64,000 nucleotides of DNA from Liopterus haemorrhoidalis (taxonomy: Eukaryota; Arthropoda; Insecta; Coleoptera; Dytiscidae): assembly GCA_963971575.1 (NCBI GenBank), contig OZ020616.1, positions 18,921,535-18,985,534 on the forward strand, given 5' to 3'. Shown here one piece after another: positions 1-11,600 of the stretch (position 1 is the first letter of the stretch; the number at the start of each line of letters is the position of its first letter). Both the position numbers and the translations under genes were made by a program. The notes beneath the pieces are model-generated. The model did not search any database, had not been told where the DNA came from, and saw nothing but the letters and a program-made list of their open reading frames with translations.

Positions 1-1
1 T

Positions 2-3000
2 TGTCGTACTTTATATGATACCCAACCAAGTTTTAGCACACCCTGTTTTGTACAAAATAATCCCTCAATTTGTTCAGCTTGTGACGAATCAATACAAGAA
101 GAAAGACCAGACTGTTTTTGTTCCTGCGATTCGTCCATCCAGTCTGAAATTGAAAAATCTCTATCAAATATTATAGATACACTTAGCCAAGATGCTAAAA
201 TGCCTGAACTAATATGTGGTTGTATCACTTGTACTTGTACACCAGAATGTCTTGCAAGAAAAAATAAAGACAAAACTGCGAGTAAGTCAGACCGTGGTAA
301 AGATGGTAGTCAAGCTGGAGACCAGATTGAACCGGAATGTGATTGTTTAAGATGTGACTGTGTCCCAGGTCTCAAAACAAAGTTATCCAGCAAACCTGAA
401 CTTCAATTCCATATTGAACAGGACTGTCAATCTTGTGATTGTTTAAGATGTGATTGTATCCCAGGTATCAAAGCAACAAAATTATCCAGCAGATCTAAAC
501 CTCTACTTCAAATAGAACAGGACTGTCAGTCTTGCGATTGTTTGAGATGTGATTGTGTCCCAGGTCTCAAAGCAGTAAAATTATCCAGCAGATCTAAACC
601 CCAACTCCAAATTGAACAGGATTGTCAATCTTGTGATTGTTTAAGATGTGATTGTGTCCCAGGTCTAAAAGCAGTAAAATTATCCAGCAGATCTAAACCT
701 CAACTCCAGATTGAACAGGACTGTCAATCTTGTGATTGTTTAAGATGTGATTGTGTCCCAGGTATCAAAGCAACAAAATTATCCAGCAGTTCTAAACCTC
801 AACTCCAAATTGAACAGGACTCCCAATCTTGCAAGTGCTTAAAATGTGACTGTATACCAGGTCTCAAAGCAAAATTATCCAGCAGATCTAAACCTCCACT
901 CCAAATTGAACAGGACTGTCAATCTTGCGATTGTTTAAGATGTGATTGTGTCCCAGGTATCAAAGCAACAAAATTATCCAGCAGTTCTAAACCTCAACTC
1001 CAAATTGAACAGGACTCTCAATCTTGCAAGTGCTTTAAATGTGACTGTATACCAGGTCTCAAAGCAAAATTATCCAGCAGATCTAAACCTCAACTCCAAA
1101 TTGAACAGGACTGTCAATCTTGCGATTGTTTAAGATGTGATTGTGTCCCAGGTCTCAAACCAAAATTATCCAGCAGATCTAAACCTCAACTCCAAATTGA
1201 ACAGGACTCCCAATCTTGCAAGTGCTTTAAATGTGACTGTATCCCAGGTCTCAAAGCAAAATTATCCAGCAGATCTAAACCTCCACTCCAAATTGAACAG
1301 GACTCTCAATCTTGCAAGTGCTTTAAATGTGACTGTATCCCAGGTCTCAAAGCAAAATTATCCAGCGGATCTAAACCTCCACTCCAAATTGAACAGAACT
1401 CTCAATCTTGCGAGTGCTTTAGATGTGACTGTATCCCAGGTCTCAAAACAAAATTATCCAGCAAACCTGAACCTAAATTTCAAATTGAACAGGATTGTCA
1501 ATCTTGCGATTGCTTAAGATGTGACTGTATCCCAGGTCTTACAGCAAAATTGCCCAGCAGATCTGAACCACAGTTAGAAAATTCACCCCTTAGGATGCGT
1601 GAAACTTCACCAACTAAATCTCAATCAGTTCCTGGCAGAAATGAAACTCAAATCCAACATCAACGTCTTAGCATGCGTGGTACGCCACCATCTAAGTTCC
1701 AATCAGTTCCTGATAGACCACAACCCAAATTCCAACATCCACCCATTTGCACATGTGGCATTACACGACCTAGCTCTCAATCCCCTAGGTTGCCACCACC
1801 TTTTGGCTTCCCACAAACTCCTTTTGTGTTACAGCAAATGCCTTACCAGTTACCAAATCAACAAACACCTCATTACAACCAAATGCCTCCTTTTGGATTT
1901 CCACAACAACAAATTCCGTTCGGGTTTCCTCAAAATCAAATGCCTATTGGACCATACCAACAAATTCCTAGACAATTCCCAAACCAACCTGGTTTGGTAC
2001 AGCAAGCAGCACAACCTGAAAGATGTCAAACGCCATGTTGTCCATGCCCTCCGCCAAATAAAAAAACCGAAAGTTTATCAACAAATCAACAAACCGAAAT
2101 TTTGTCAATAAACAAACAAACAGACACCGCATCACAGCATACTGCTGTTGTACAGACTAATAAATCTGTTAAACCCAGCGTTGTGTCGGCTCGGAAAGTA
2201 CAAACAAAACCAAATTCCCCATGGCAGGTAGATACAAACATGACTGGAAAAGAGAGTCCAGCATGTTCTTTAGGTGACTGTAAGCTTAGAACAGCTGCTG
2301 TCAGAAAAGAAGTGGAACAAAAACTTGGCAGTATCCATCCTCAAAAAGACATACCTAAAGAAGTCGGTACCAAATGTTCTGTGGGTGATTGTATTACTCC
2401 AATCATAACACCAGAAAATCAAAATAGTGTCGTTTGTCCAGATGCAAATATATCTCAAGAAGTTAGCATAAAAACTTCTATAGACGGTGTTAAACATTCT
2501 GGGATTCCCATCAAAACATCAGAGAAAAGAAGTGCTTGTATTGGTTGTTCATATGCAGACATACCCCAAGAAGGTAGCATAAAGACTTCTGTAGGTGGTG
2601 TTAAAAATTCTGATCCTCCTATCAAAACATCAAAAGAAAGAATTATTTGTGTAGACAATCCAGAAGCAGACATACCTCAAGAAGGTAGCATAAAGTCTTC
2701 TCTAGATGGTGTGAAACATTCTGGTACTCCTGTCAAAACACTAGATGAGAGAAGTGTCTGTGCCGAAAGTCCAGATGCAAATATTCCTCAAGAAGGCAAC
2801 ATAAAGTCTTCTGTAGGCAGTATTAAACATTCTGGTACTCCTGTCAAAATATTAGAAGAAAAAAGTGCTTGTCTAGTAGGTTGTCCTTGTAAAATATGTG
2901 CGAGAAAAGCAACCGGCGACACGCCAGAGGTATCTATAGAAAGTAAATCTCCAACTTTGATCGAAACATCAAATAAGAAGAAAGCTATTGTTTGTGTCGA

Positions 3001-3383
3001 GGGTTGTGCTTGTACAAAATGTGCCAAGAAACTAGATGATATACCAGAAGATTCTAAAGGTGATAATAAATATGTTACGGATGTCGAATCAGAATTAAGT
3101 TATAAATCAGCTGATGATAAAAGTATTGTCTGTCTTGATGGTTGTCCCTGTACCAAATGTAACAGAAAACCAGTTGATATCCCGGTAGAAGTATCTGTTG
3201 TGGAAGAATCTTCTAAAACCAGTAGAACAACCACATTAGTCGAATCAGAATTAAGTTTAAATACCAAAAGATTGGCGAAGAAACTAGAAACGAAAGATAT
3301 CAAACCAGTCCCAAAGAGTGAAGGGTCAAACGATACTTTCGTAAAAGAATCTGTTACGAGCCCAGCAAAACCTGCCACACCAG
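2..3383 (+). CDS. Giant Cys-repeat protein, exon 1 (5' partial)
   Basis: The reading frame is open from base 2 through the ATG at 200, and the 66 codons before that ATG encode similar Cys-rich sequence (CDESIQEERPDCFCSCD), so the gene starts upstream of the window. The exon holds 13 units of about 33 residues with core CDCLRCDCVPGLK (335-1578). A Pro/Gln/Phe-rich linker (FGFPQ, PPFGFPQQ; about 1770-2010) follows, then four units of about 39 residues (2438-2870), then three CxxGCxCxKC motifs (about 2870-3170). The favoured donor is CAG|GTTCGT after 3383, in phase 1. TGA|GTAATT 9 bp further is also phase 1 and possible; without splicing the frame stops at 3401. No family was recognised. The paired Cys spacing suggests metal binding or disulphide cross-linking, which is inference. 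Confidence 0.8.
335..1578 (+). repeat. Coding tandem repeat, about 99 bp, 13 units
   Basis: Thirteen in-frame units carry the core C(D/K)C(L/F)(R/K)CDC(V/I)PG. Two versions interleave: IEQDCQSCDCLRCDC (five Cys) and IEQDSQSCKCFKCDC (four Cys, Ser replacing the first). Unit length alternates between 32 and 33 residues, because ATKLSS/AVKLSS and AKLSS linkers are interchanged. Confidence 0.92.
2438..2870 (+). repeat. Coding tandem repeat, about 39 residues, four units
   Basis: Four units share the pattern (A)(D/N)I(S/P)QE(V/G)(S/N)IK(T/S)S followed by VKHSG(T/I)P(V/I)KT. Each has one or two Cys near its end. This repeat is unrelated in sequence to the Cys arrays on either side. Confidence 0.85.
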
Positions 3384-5065
3384 GTTCGTTGAGTAATTAT
3401 TAGGATTGTACAAAAGGATTAGTCTATTTTCGGCAAGTTTTCGCATAACTTTCAGAGCATAAAATATACAATTCAATCATTCATCATTTACCCTAACTTT
3501 CTATAACTTCCTACCATCTCTCGGCAAAGTTTAGAAATCTTGCGCAACAGATGTTGGTTTACAGGTAATAAATCGTCAATTAATTTGAAAATCTTAGACA
3601 TATATCGAAATTGGCCTTAAAGAGGTGCGCACAACCGTTCGATTTCCTATACAAGACTAACTATCTGAAATAAAATTAGTAACAATCTATATATCAAAAT
3701 TTTCAGCGAATTATTATCTATCTAATAGGATATTTTTAATTGTAAAAAGAACTGTCGTGTAATTGTAAATAAACAAATTGCGTTATAGACGCCATCTTGT
3801 AAACCATTCGACGCATATTTGTGTACTATGCGGCAAATTGTAGCTAAAGCTCCATTCTACAAATATGTTTGGAGATAATTTGTTCTATTGTGAAAATTAC
3901 TTATAGTTACTGTACTTGGTAATACTTTTGCGGCCATCTCGAATTTGCCGCGGTTTTTAATATAGGTACTGCGGTTAAAAATGATTAATTTATGTAAAGA
4001 ATACTTGTACCAACTGGCATTTCATTATCATCAAGTATAATATTTTTCGACGAAGGCTCTAAACTATACACAATCATGTCGAAAAAAATGTTGACGTATT
4101 ATTTGAACATTTCTACACAAAACTATATAAATATAAAAATTATTGGAAACCCACAAATATATTTAAAAAATTACAGAACATTGCTGTGTGATACCTATTA
4201 TTAAGTTATTGAGCAATAATATTTTTACAATAATTTTTTCTACAATCAAAAATATCCTATTAGACAGATAAAAATTCTGTGCAAAATTTGATGTATAGAT
4301 TGTCACTAATTTTATTTCAGTTTGTTAGTTTTGTATAAGAAACTAGTAATCTCTGGGGGTTGTACGTAGCGTTAAAGAGTTCTGTATCAATCTGAAATAA
4401 TACTCCGACGACACCAACTCGGGTGCACGCAAACTTACCAACCCAAATTAAAGACGTGCATTAATGCATTATGCAGCAAAATGCCCTTCTACTTTTAACA
4501 GTGGTTTTTTTTTTTTTTTTTTAGTCTCGTCCGTCAAATCTTTCAGTTGACGTCTGAAACAGTAGTAATCGCTTTACCCGGATAGAGAAACAGCTCTAAT
4601 GCCATCAAATGTACAAAAGGACATTTTTAGCATAGTTTTTCCGTTGACGTTGATGGCTTCCCGGGGTTCTACTTTTGAATTTGTACGTTTGAAATTGTAC
4701 TACATAATTCATTTCTCGTTGCCAGTAATAATTATTTACGTATTGAATTTATTTGAAGACACAACATGGTCATCCGGAACAGATCAAATTGCTTTGTGTG
4801 TAAGTTTTCTGCCTTTTAAAAATCTTACCTACTGCTGTGTTAAATACACAGCTTTTTTGCGCTCATAATATTCAGGGCTGTTTTTTGAGGATATTTGTAT
4901 CATTAAACACGAAATACGACGTTTCACAAATTTCTATGCCTTCAAAAACGCAGAGAATTTATTAAATTTTGAATATTTGTAGAAGAACGCTGAAAAGAGA
5001 CTAAAACTTTTGTGTACATCTTTTATTATAATCTATTTCTTAATTTTACAAATCTTTGATTTTAG
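3384..5065 (+). other. Intron 1, with a foldback repeat
   Basis: This is non-coding and AT-rich. It contains an inverted repeat: 3648-3755 matches the reverse complement of 4245-4345, including AATAAAATTAGT and TCTAATAGGATATTTTT. It is probably an old foldback MITE. A T tract lies at 4506-4522. No gene was seen. Confidence 0.7.
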
Positions 5066-5397
5066 GTTTTACAAAAAGTCTTTCACTTCAGCGTAAAACT
5101 TCAGAACCATTTTCTCAAGCACAGTTTGAAATAGTGTCTGATAGTATAACTACAAAACCTTCCCAACCTGTCAGTGCTGTCGAAACTGCGTCTGTACGCT
5201 CTGCAAATGTCACACGTTCAGAAACTTCTAAAATACCAACTAAAGCTTCTCATCCGGTCAGTTTTGCTGAAACTGTTTCTGCACGTTCTGCGACCAATAC
5301 ACGTCCGGAAACCAAAATACCAACAAAATCTTCTCTACCAGTTGTTGAAAAAGAAGATATATCGGTGAAATATCCAATACGAACTTCGAAACTCCCT
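5066..5397 (+). CDS. Giant Cys-repeat protein, exon 2 (3' end uncertain)
   Basis: A pyrimidine-rich stretch ending GATTTTAG precedes base 5066, and splicing here in phase 1 joins exon 1 through a Gly codon. The exon encodes Ser/Thr/Lys-rich sequence with two copies of a roughly 30-residue unit (PVSAVETASVRSA and PVSFAETVSARSA), without the Cys arrays. The open frame runs on to TAA at 5482 and includes one ALCTCS motif. The next exon needs a phase 0 donor. CCT|GTTAGA after 5397 and TCG|GTGAAA after 5364 both fit and neither is strong. The acceptor is fairly convincing, the donor is not; an RNA read across the junction would settle it. Confidence 0.55.
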
Positions 5398-5683
5398 GTT
5401 AGAAAAAGAAAAGAATGTTCCAAAGGGAAAACTGCTCTTTGTACATGTTCGTCTAATACTCAGACGACCGAAATTGGAAATTAAAGATCAGAGTGTTTGA
5501 CTCTCCAAGGGTTACACAATTTACTGTATCCCAGAAATTATAAATCGAAAAAGAAGAAAAGAAACAAAAAGAATTCGAGCCATTAAGGCAAATGTCACCT
5601 TTAATATTTTATCTCCTGGCAGACGTTTTAGTTTACTGAAAAACTAATAATTTAACAAGACAAATAATTTTTTTGATTCTCAG
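5398..5683 (+). other. Intron 2
   Basis: This short AT-rich stretch has stops in the exon frame and ends in the strong acceptor TTTTTGATTCTCAG. Its 5' boundary depends on the uncertain exon 2 donor. Confidence 0.5.
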
Positions 5684-8600
5684 GATATGGTTAAGACGAG
5701 TAGAGCAGCAACACCTCGAAGTTCAAAACCAGTAACACCTCGAGTTTCAAGACCGACAACACCTCGAAGTTCAAAACCAGCAACTCCTCGAAGTTCAAGA
5801 CCAACAACACCTCGAAGTTCAAAGCTAGCAACACCTCGAAGTTCAAAACTAGCAACACCTCGAAGTTCAAGACCAGCATCACCTTTTTCAATGAAACGTC
5901 TTGCACAAGATGACATAGAGTGTGTCTGCAAACAGGAACAAACAGATTTCCCAAAGACTATTCAAGATTCAGCATATACACAAGTTGATATGAAACATAG
6001 AAAACCCTGTGATTGTGGAACGTGTAGTCCACCAAAACCAAAAACGCCAACATGTGATTGTCCAATTTGTACCGAAAAAGACCGTATCACAGACAGATCT
6101 TCAGCATTCTCGAAATTTATATCTTCTGTCGAACCATCAATATGCAGTAGAAAAAAAGGAATAGAAACTCCTAAAACTCCAAAAAGTCCAGAAAGATTTT
6201 CAAGAAAAGATGCATTCTCAATGGCAACATGCATATGCAGTAGCAAAAAATCAAAAGAAACTCCCAGAACTCCCAAAAGCGCAGATAGATTATCAAGAAA
6301 AGATGGTTCTTCTGTTTGCAGGCAATCCATTTGCAGCAGAAAAACATCAAAAGGAACTTCTAAATCTCCAAAAAGTCCAAAAAGTCCAAAAAGTCCAGAA
6401 AGACTTTCAAGAAAAGATGAATTCTCTATGGCAACATGCATATGCAGTAGACAAAAATCAAAAGAATTATCCAGAACTCCCAAAAGCGCAGATAGATTAT
6501 CGAGAAAAGATGGTTCTTTTGTTTGCAGACAATCAATTTGCAGCAGACGAAAATCATTGGATGCTAGAAGTGTGACTCCAAAAAGTGCAGATGGATTCAC
6601 CAAAAGAGAAACCGTTAAGAAAAAACCAGAATGTATCTGCGATGATTGCATATGCAATCCTTGTACCACAGCTGGATCGTTTGAACCAAACAAAAGATCA
6701 AAGACAAGTATTGACATGAACTCCAGAATCAGAAAACCATCAACAAAAATCCAGACTTCACAGACAGATAAGGTTGGACCTATACTTAGCAACACTGCTA
6801 CGTGTTCTTGTGGCTTAAGTCCTGATGTTAAATCAGTGGTTACATCTGAAGTTCCAAGGAAATCTGGCGATGAAACAAGCAAAGATAAAGCTAGTATGCT
6901 CCAAGATAGAAGAAGTGTTAATGCTCCAGATGGCGATCAAAAATCATGTCAATGCGATATTTGCACATGCTTGTCATGTTCAAATACAAAAACATTTAAA
7001 CCTAAACTCTCCGATACAGTTTGTGATTGCCCTGTTTGCGATTGTGAACCTTGTATAGATGCCAAACACCCAGCAGGTTGCACCTGTGACAAATGTGAAT
7101 GTGATCCTTGTATTGGTGAAATAGCTTCCCAAAAAGCGGGTAAACCCTGCGATTGCCTTGTTTGCGCGTGTGAACCTTGCGCAGATCCAAACAAGCATCC
7201 AGCATCTTGCACCTGTAAGGCATGTGTATGTGCCCCTTGCCCAGCTCTAACTCCCGATGAAACTAAACATCCTGATACTTGCGGCTGTAAAGCATGCCGA
7301 TGTGACCCTTGTCCACATGCAGAACCAGTAAAATCAGGCTCACCTTGTGACTGCCTTCTTTGCGTATGCGATCCATGTGCAGATCAAAGTAAACATCCAC
7401 AATCTTGCAACTGTGAGGCCTGTCGATGTGGACCTTGCCCGGATGAAAATGTCGTCGTCGTCGAAGAAGTTGTCGAAGAACCCATCCAAGAAGCCGTCGA
7501 AGAAGTCGTCGAGGAAGTTGAATCTGTAGAATCAATCCCCCAACCTTGTGATTGTCTTGTTTGCGTTTGCGATCCCTGTTCAGATCCAAACAAACATGAA
7601 ATCGGTTGCGATTGTGATGCCTGTAAATGCGAACCATGTGCGGATCCAGGCATAATTGCAGCTTCTGTAGCATCAAGTGCACCTTGCGACTGTCTTGTTT
7701 GCGCTTGCAAACCCTGTTCAGATCCAAAGAGACATGATATCGGTTGCACTTGCAATGCCTGTAAATGTGCTCCATGTCCAGATCCAGCCATAATTGCAGC
7801 TTCTATAGCATCAAGTGCACCTTGCGACTGCCTTGTTTGCGTTTGCGACCCCTGTGCAGATCCAACGAAACATGATATCTCTTGCGATTGTGATGCATGT
7901 AAATGCGGTCCATGTGCGGATCCAGCCATAATTGCAGCTTCTGTAGCATCAAGTGTACCTTGCGACTGCCTTGTTTGCGCTTGCGACCCCTGTGTCGATC
8001 CAAAGAAACATGATATCTCTTGCGATTGTGATGCATGTAAGTGCGGTCCATGTGCGGATCCGGCCATAATTGCAGCTTCTGTAGCATCAAGTGTACCTTG
8101 CGACTGTCTTGTTTGCGCTTGCAAACCCTGTTCAGATCCAAAGAGACATGATATCGGTTGCACTTGCGATGCCTGTAAATGCGCTCCATGTCCAGATCCA
8201 GCCATAATTGCAGCTTCTGTAGCATCAAGTGCACCTTGCGACTGTCTTGTTTGCGCTTGCAAACCCTGTTCAGATCCAAAGAGACATGATATCGGTTGCA
8301 CTTGCGATGCCTGTAAATGCGCTCCATGTCCAGATCCAGCCATAATTGCAGCTTCTGTAGCATCAAGTGCACCTTGCGACTGTCTTGTTTGCGCTTGCAA
8401 ACCCTGTTCAGATCCAAAGAGACATGATATCGCTTGCACTTGCGAAGCATGTAAATGTGGTCCATGTCCAGATCCAAGCATAATTGCAGCTTCGGTAGCA
8501 TCAAGTGCACCTTGCGATTGTCTTGTTTGCGTTTGCGATCCCTGCTCAGATCCAAGAAAACATAAGATTACTTGCAACTGTGATGTATGTAAATGCGGAC

Positions 8601-11600
8601 CATGTGCAGATCCAAATATAAAAAGTCCAACTATAAAGTCTAGTATAGCTTGTGACTGTCTTGCATGCGCTTGCATTGCGAGTGGAGACGCAAAACATGA
8701 CATAACTTGTGATTGTGCTACTTGCAAATGTACCCCTTGCCCGGATCCAGTGATAAATGATCCAAGTTGCGATTGTGCTGCTTGCAAATGTGCTCCTTGT
8801 GCTGATGCAACATGCGACTGCAAAGATTGCAAATGTGATCCATGTGCAGATCCAGCTAAGCATGACATAAGTTGCGATTGTCCTGCTTGCAAATGTGCTC
8901 CTTGTCCTGATATAACATGCAACTGCAAAGATTGCACATGTAAACCATGTAAGGATCCAGCCAAGCTTAAAAAACCTTGCAACTGTGATGCTTGTACATG
9001 TAATCCATGTAAAGATCCATCTAAGCTTACTAAACCTTGCAACTGTGATGCTTGCACATGTAATCCATGTAAAGATCCAACTAAACATGCTAAAAATTGC
9101 AATTGCGATGCTTGCAAATGTAAGCCATGTAAAGATCCAGCTAAGCAAGATACAAGTTGTGATTGTGCTGCTTGTAAATGTAAACCTTGTGCAGATCCAG
9201 CAGTCCGTATACCTCGTCCAAATAAAACGTGCGATTGTTTAATTTGCATGTGTACAAATTGTATTGATCCAACAAAGGGCCCAATGAAAACTCCACCAAA
9301 AAGTCCAGTACCACAATTACCAGTTATATCTCCACGAAATAAAATGTGTGACTGTCTTATCTGCATGTGTACCAACTGCGATGAATCAGCAATTACTCCA
9401 CCTCCTATTCAAACTCCAGTAGAACCAGATATTCATAACGACGATTGTAATTGTGAAAGGTGTAAAACTGACACTTGTCAAAAACCAAAAAAACGTTCTG
9501 TTTATGGAGACTCTGCCATTCCAAGATGTGATTGCCAGAAGTGTAAATGTGATCCTTGTGGAGATATTGAAAAAGTAAAGAAAGATTGTGATTGCTTAGT
9601 TTGCAGTTGCGATAATTGTGGACAAGAAAATCCTTATAATAATTTAAAAACAACAGGAAGATCTCGAGCAGCTTCTTTAATACCCAGACCTGTCGCTCAA
9701 AGATCTCAATCAGTGGAAAAGCCTTCTAAAAGCTATGAAAGAACTCCTAAAATAACTACACAAAATAAAAGTTCTTGCCAGCCGAAAACTAATGGTACTT
9801 GCGGCCAAGGCACTAAACTGCCTGCAAAAATTCCTTGTGGTCATCGTTCCCCAGAAAAGCCTATTATTTCAACAGGAAAACAATTAAGACGGAGCAGTTC
9901 AGGTAGTAGCAAACGTGTTACCTTGTCAATTGCTGGTAGTAAGTCTGATACAAAAACTTGTGATTGTTTAATATGCCGTTGCAATCCTTGCAATGAGACA
10001 AATAAAAAAGAACCTTATAAATTATATCCACCAATAAAATGTGACTGCAAAATATGTGGTTGTAATTCTTGTGGAAGTTCTTTAAGTTCTATATTAAAAC
10101 CTTCAAAAACAGATCAACGAAATCGTGCATCTGGAGGATATGATCCAATTGATCCTGCCAACTCTGGGAAACCACAAGACTGTAGCACTTATGGATGCGA
10201 TCCTAGTGAAAGTACTAGGAATCCTATACAAAAAGATTCCTGTGATTGTTTGACTTGTGGCTGTAATCCTTGTGAAAGTTCTGGTGATGCTTCAAAAGCA
10301 ATACCAGAAAACTGTACTTGTGACATCTGTAGATGTCAGCCATGTCAAAGTAATGTTCCAATGCAACACCCAGAAGATTGTGATTGTGCGACTTGTCGGT
10401 GCGATCCTTGCGAAAGTCCTGGTGAAGCATCACCTAGACCTAACATAGCAGAGAACTGTAAATGTAACAATTGTACTTGTGATCCATGTGCAGTTCCAGC
10501 TTCTACAACGCATTCCATAAAATGCGATTGTGATACTTGCAAATGCGATCCTTGTGAAAGCCCTCCTGATACTATATCTGCAATAAATAAAGAATGTGAT
10601 TGCTATACCTGTACTTGTAAACCATGCGCTCGACCTTCGAGTGCTTCTAAATCTGTCCAAGTAGAATATATGCCTCTTCAAGCTCAACATGAAGAAGACT
10701 GTGATTGCGATAATTGTAGATGTGATCCTTGTAGCAAATCTGGTGCAACATCAAGATCAATGCATTCAAAGAATTGCGACTGTAAGTCCTGCAAATGTGA
10801 TCCTTGTGATATAACTGGTGATAGTCATATTGAAGCTGATCATCTAGATGACTGCGATTGTTACAATTGTAGATGTAATCCTTGTAGCAGATCTGGTGCC
10901 ACAACCAGATCACTGCATTCAAAGAACTGTGACTGTAAATCTTGCAGGTGTGATCCTTGTGACATCACAAAGCCACGCGATTCTAAAACCAGAACTCCAG
11001 AGAGATCAAAACAAGCTTCAATAATATCAAAACAGCCTTCAATAAGATCAAAACAGCCTTCAATAAAATCATTCAGAATAAAAGAAGAAGGCGATGTACC
11101 TCCATGCGCCTGTATTATTTGTAAATGTGCAGATACTGCTAAAAACCTGGATCAACATTCCAAAACCTGCAACTGCTCGGTATGCCAGTGTGATCCTTGT
11201 GGAGATGCCTCCCAAGCGCGTTTACCAGGATGCGATTGTTTGTACAAATGCGAATGCAGAAAAGGGCAAAAAGAGCCAGAAATTCAAAGGAGAATATCTT
11301 TTGCTGAAAAACATGATGAGTCTTGTAAATGTTTTGATTGCAAATGCAATCCATGTTACGATCCAAACAAATCAAAGAGTGGTCAAGAACACAAATGTCA
11401 CTCAGAAAACTGCAATTGTCAACAATGCAAAGATCCAACGAAGAATATGAAACGAGAACAGGTATGTGATTGCCCGCAATGCCAGTGCGATCCATGTGAT
11501 GATCCAAAGATTCAAAGGCGTATGTCAGGATGTACTTGTCCTGTTTGCAAGTGTAAAGGACAGACAAAAAGCGCTGCAAAGTGTGATTGTCCACCTGGTG

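Noticed and set aside
4599..4868. An 89-codon ORF in intron 1
   Set aside because: Composition is AT-driven, with no motif and no splice-site fit to the neighbouring exons.
5680..5954. Minus-strand frames with FELRGVAGL-like repeats
   Set aside because: They are the reverse complement of the TPRSSKPA coding repeat.
7384..9375. A 663-codon minus-strand open frame across the Cys array
   Set aside because: It follows the 138-bp period of the sense repeat. Cys and Asp codons give no stops on the reverse strand. No start context or independent motif; it is a shadow of the coding repeat.
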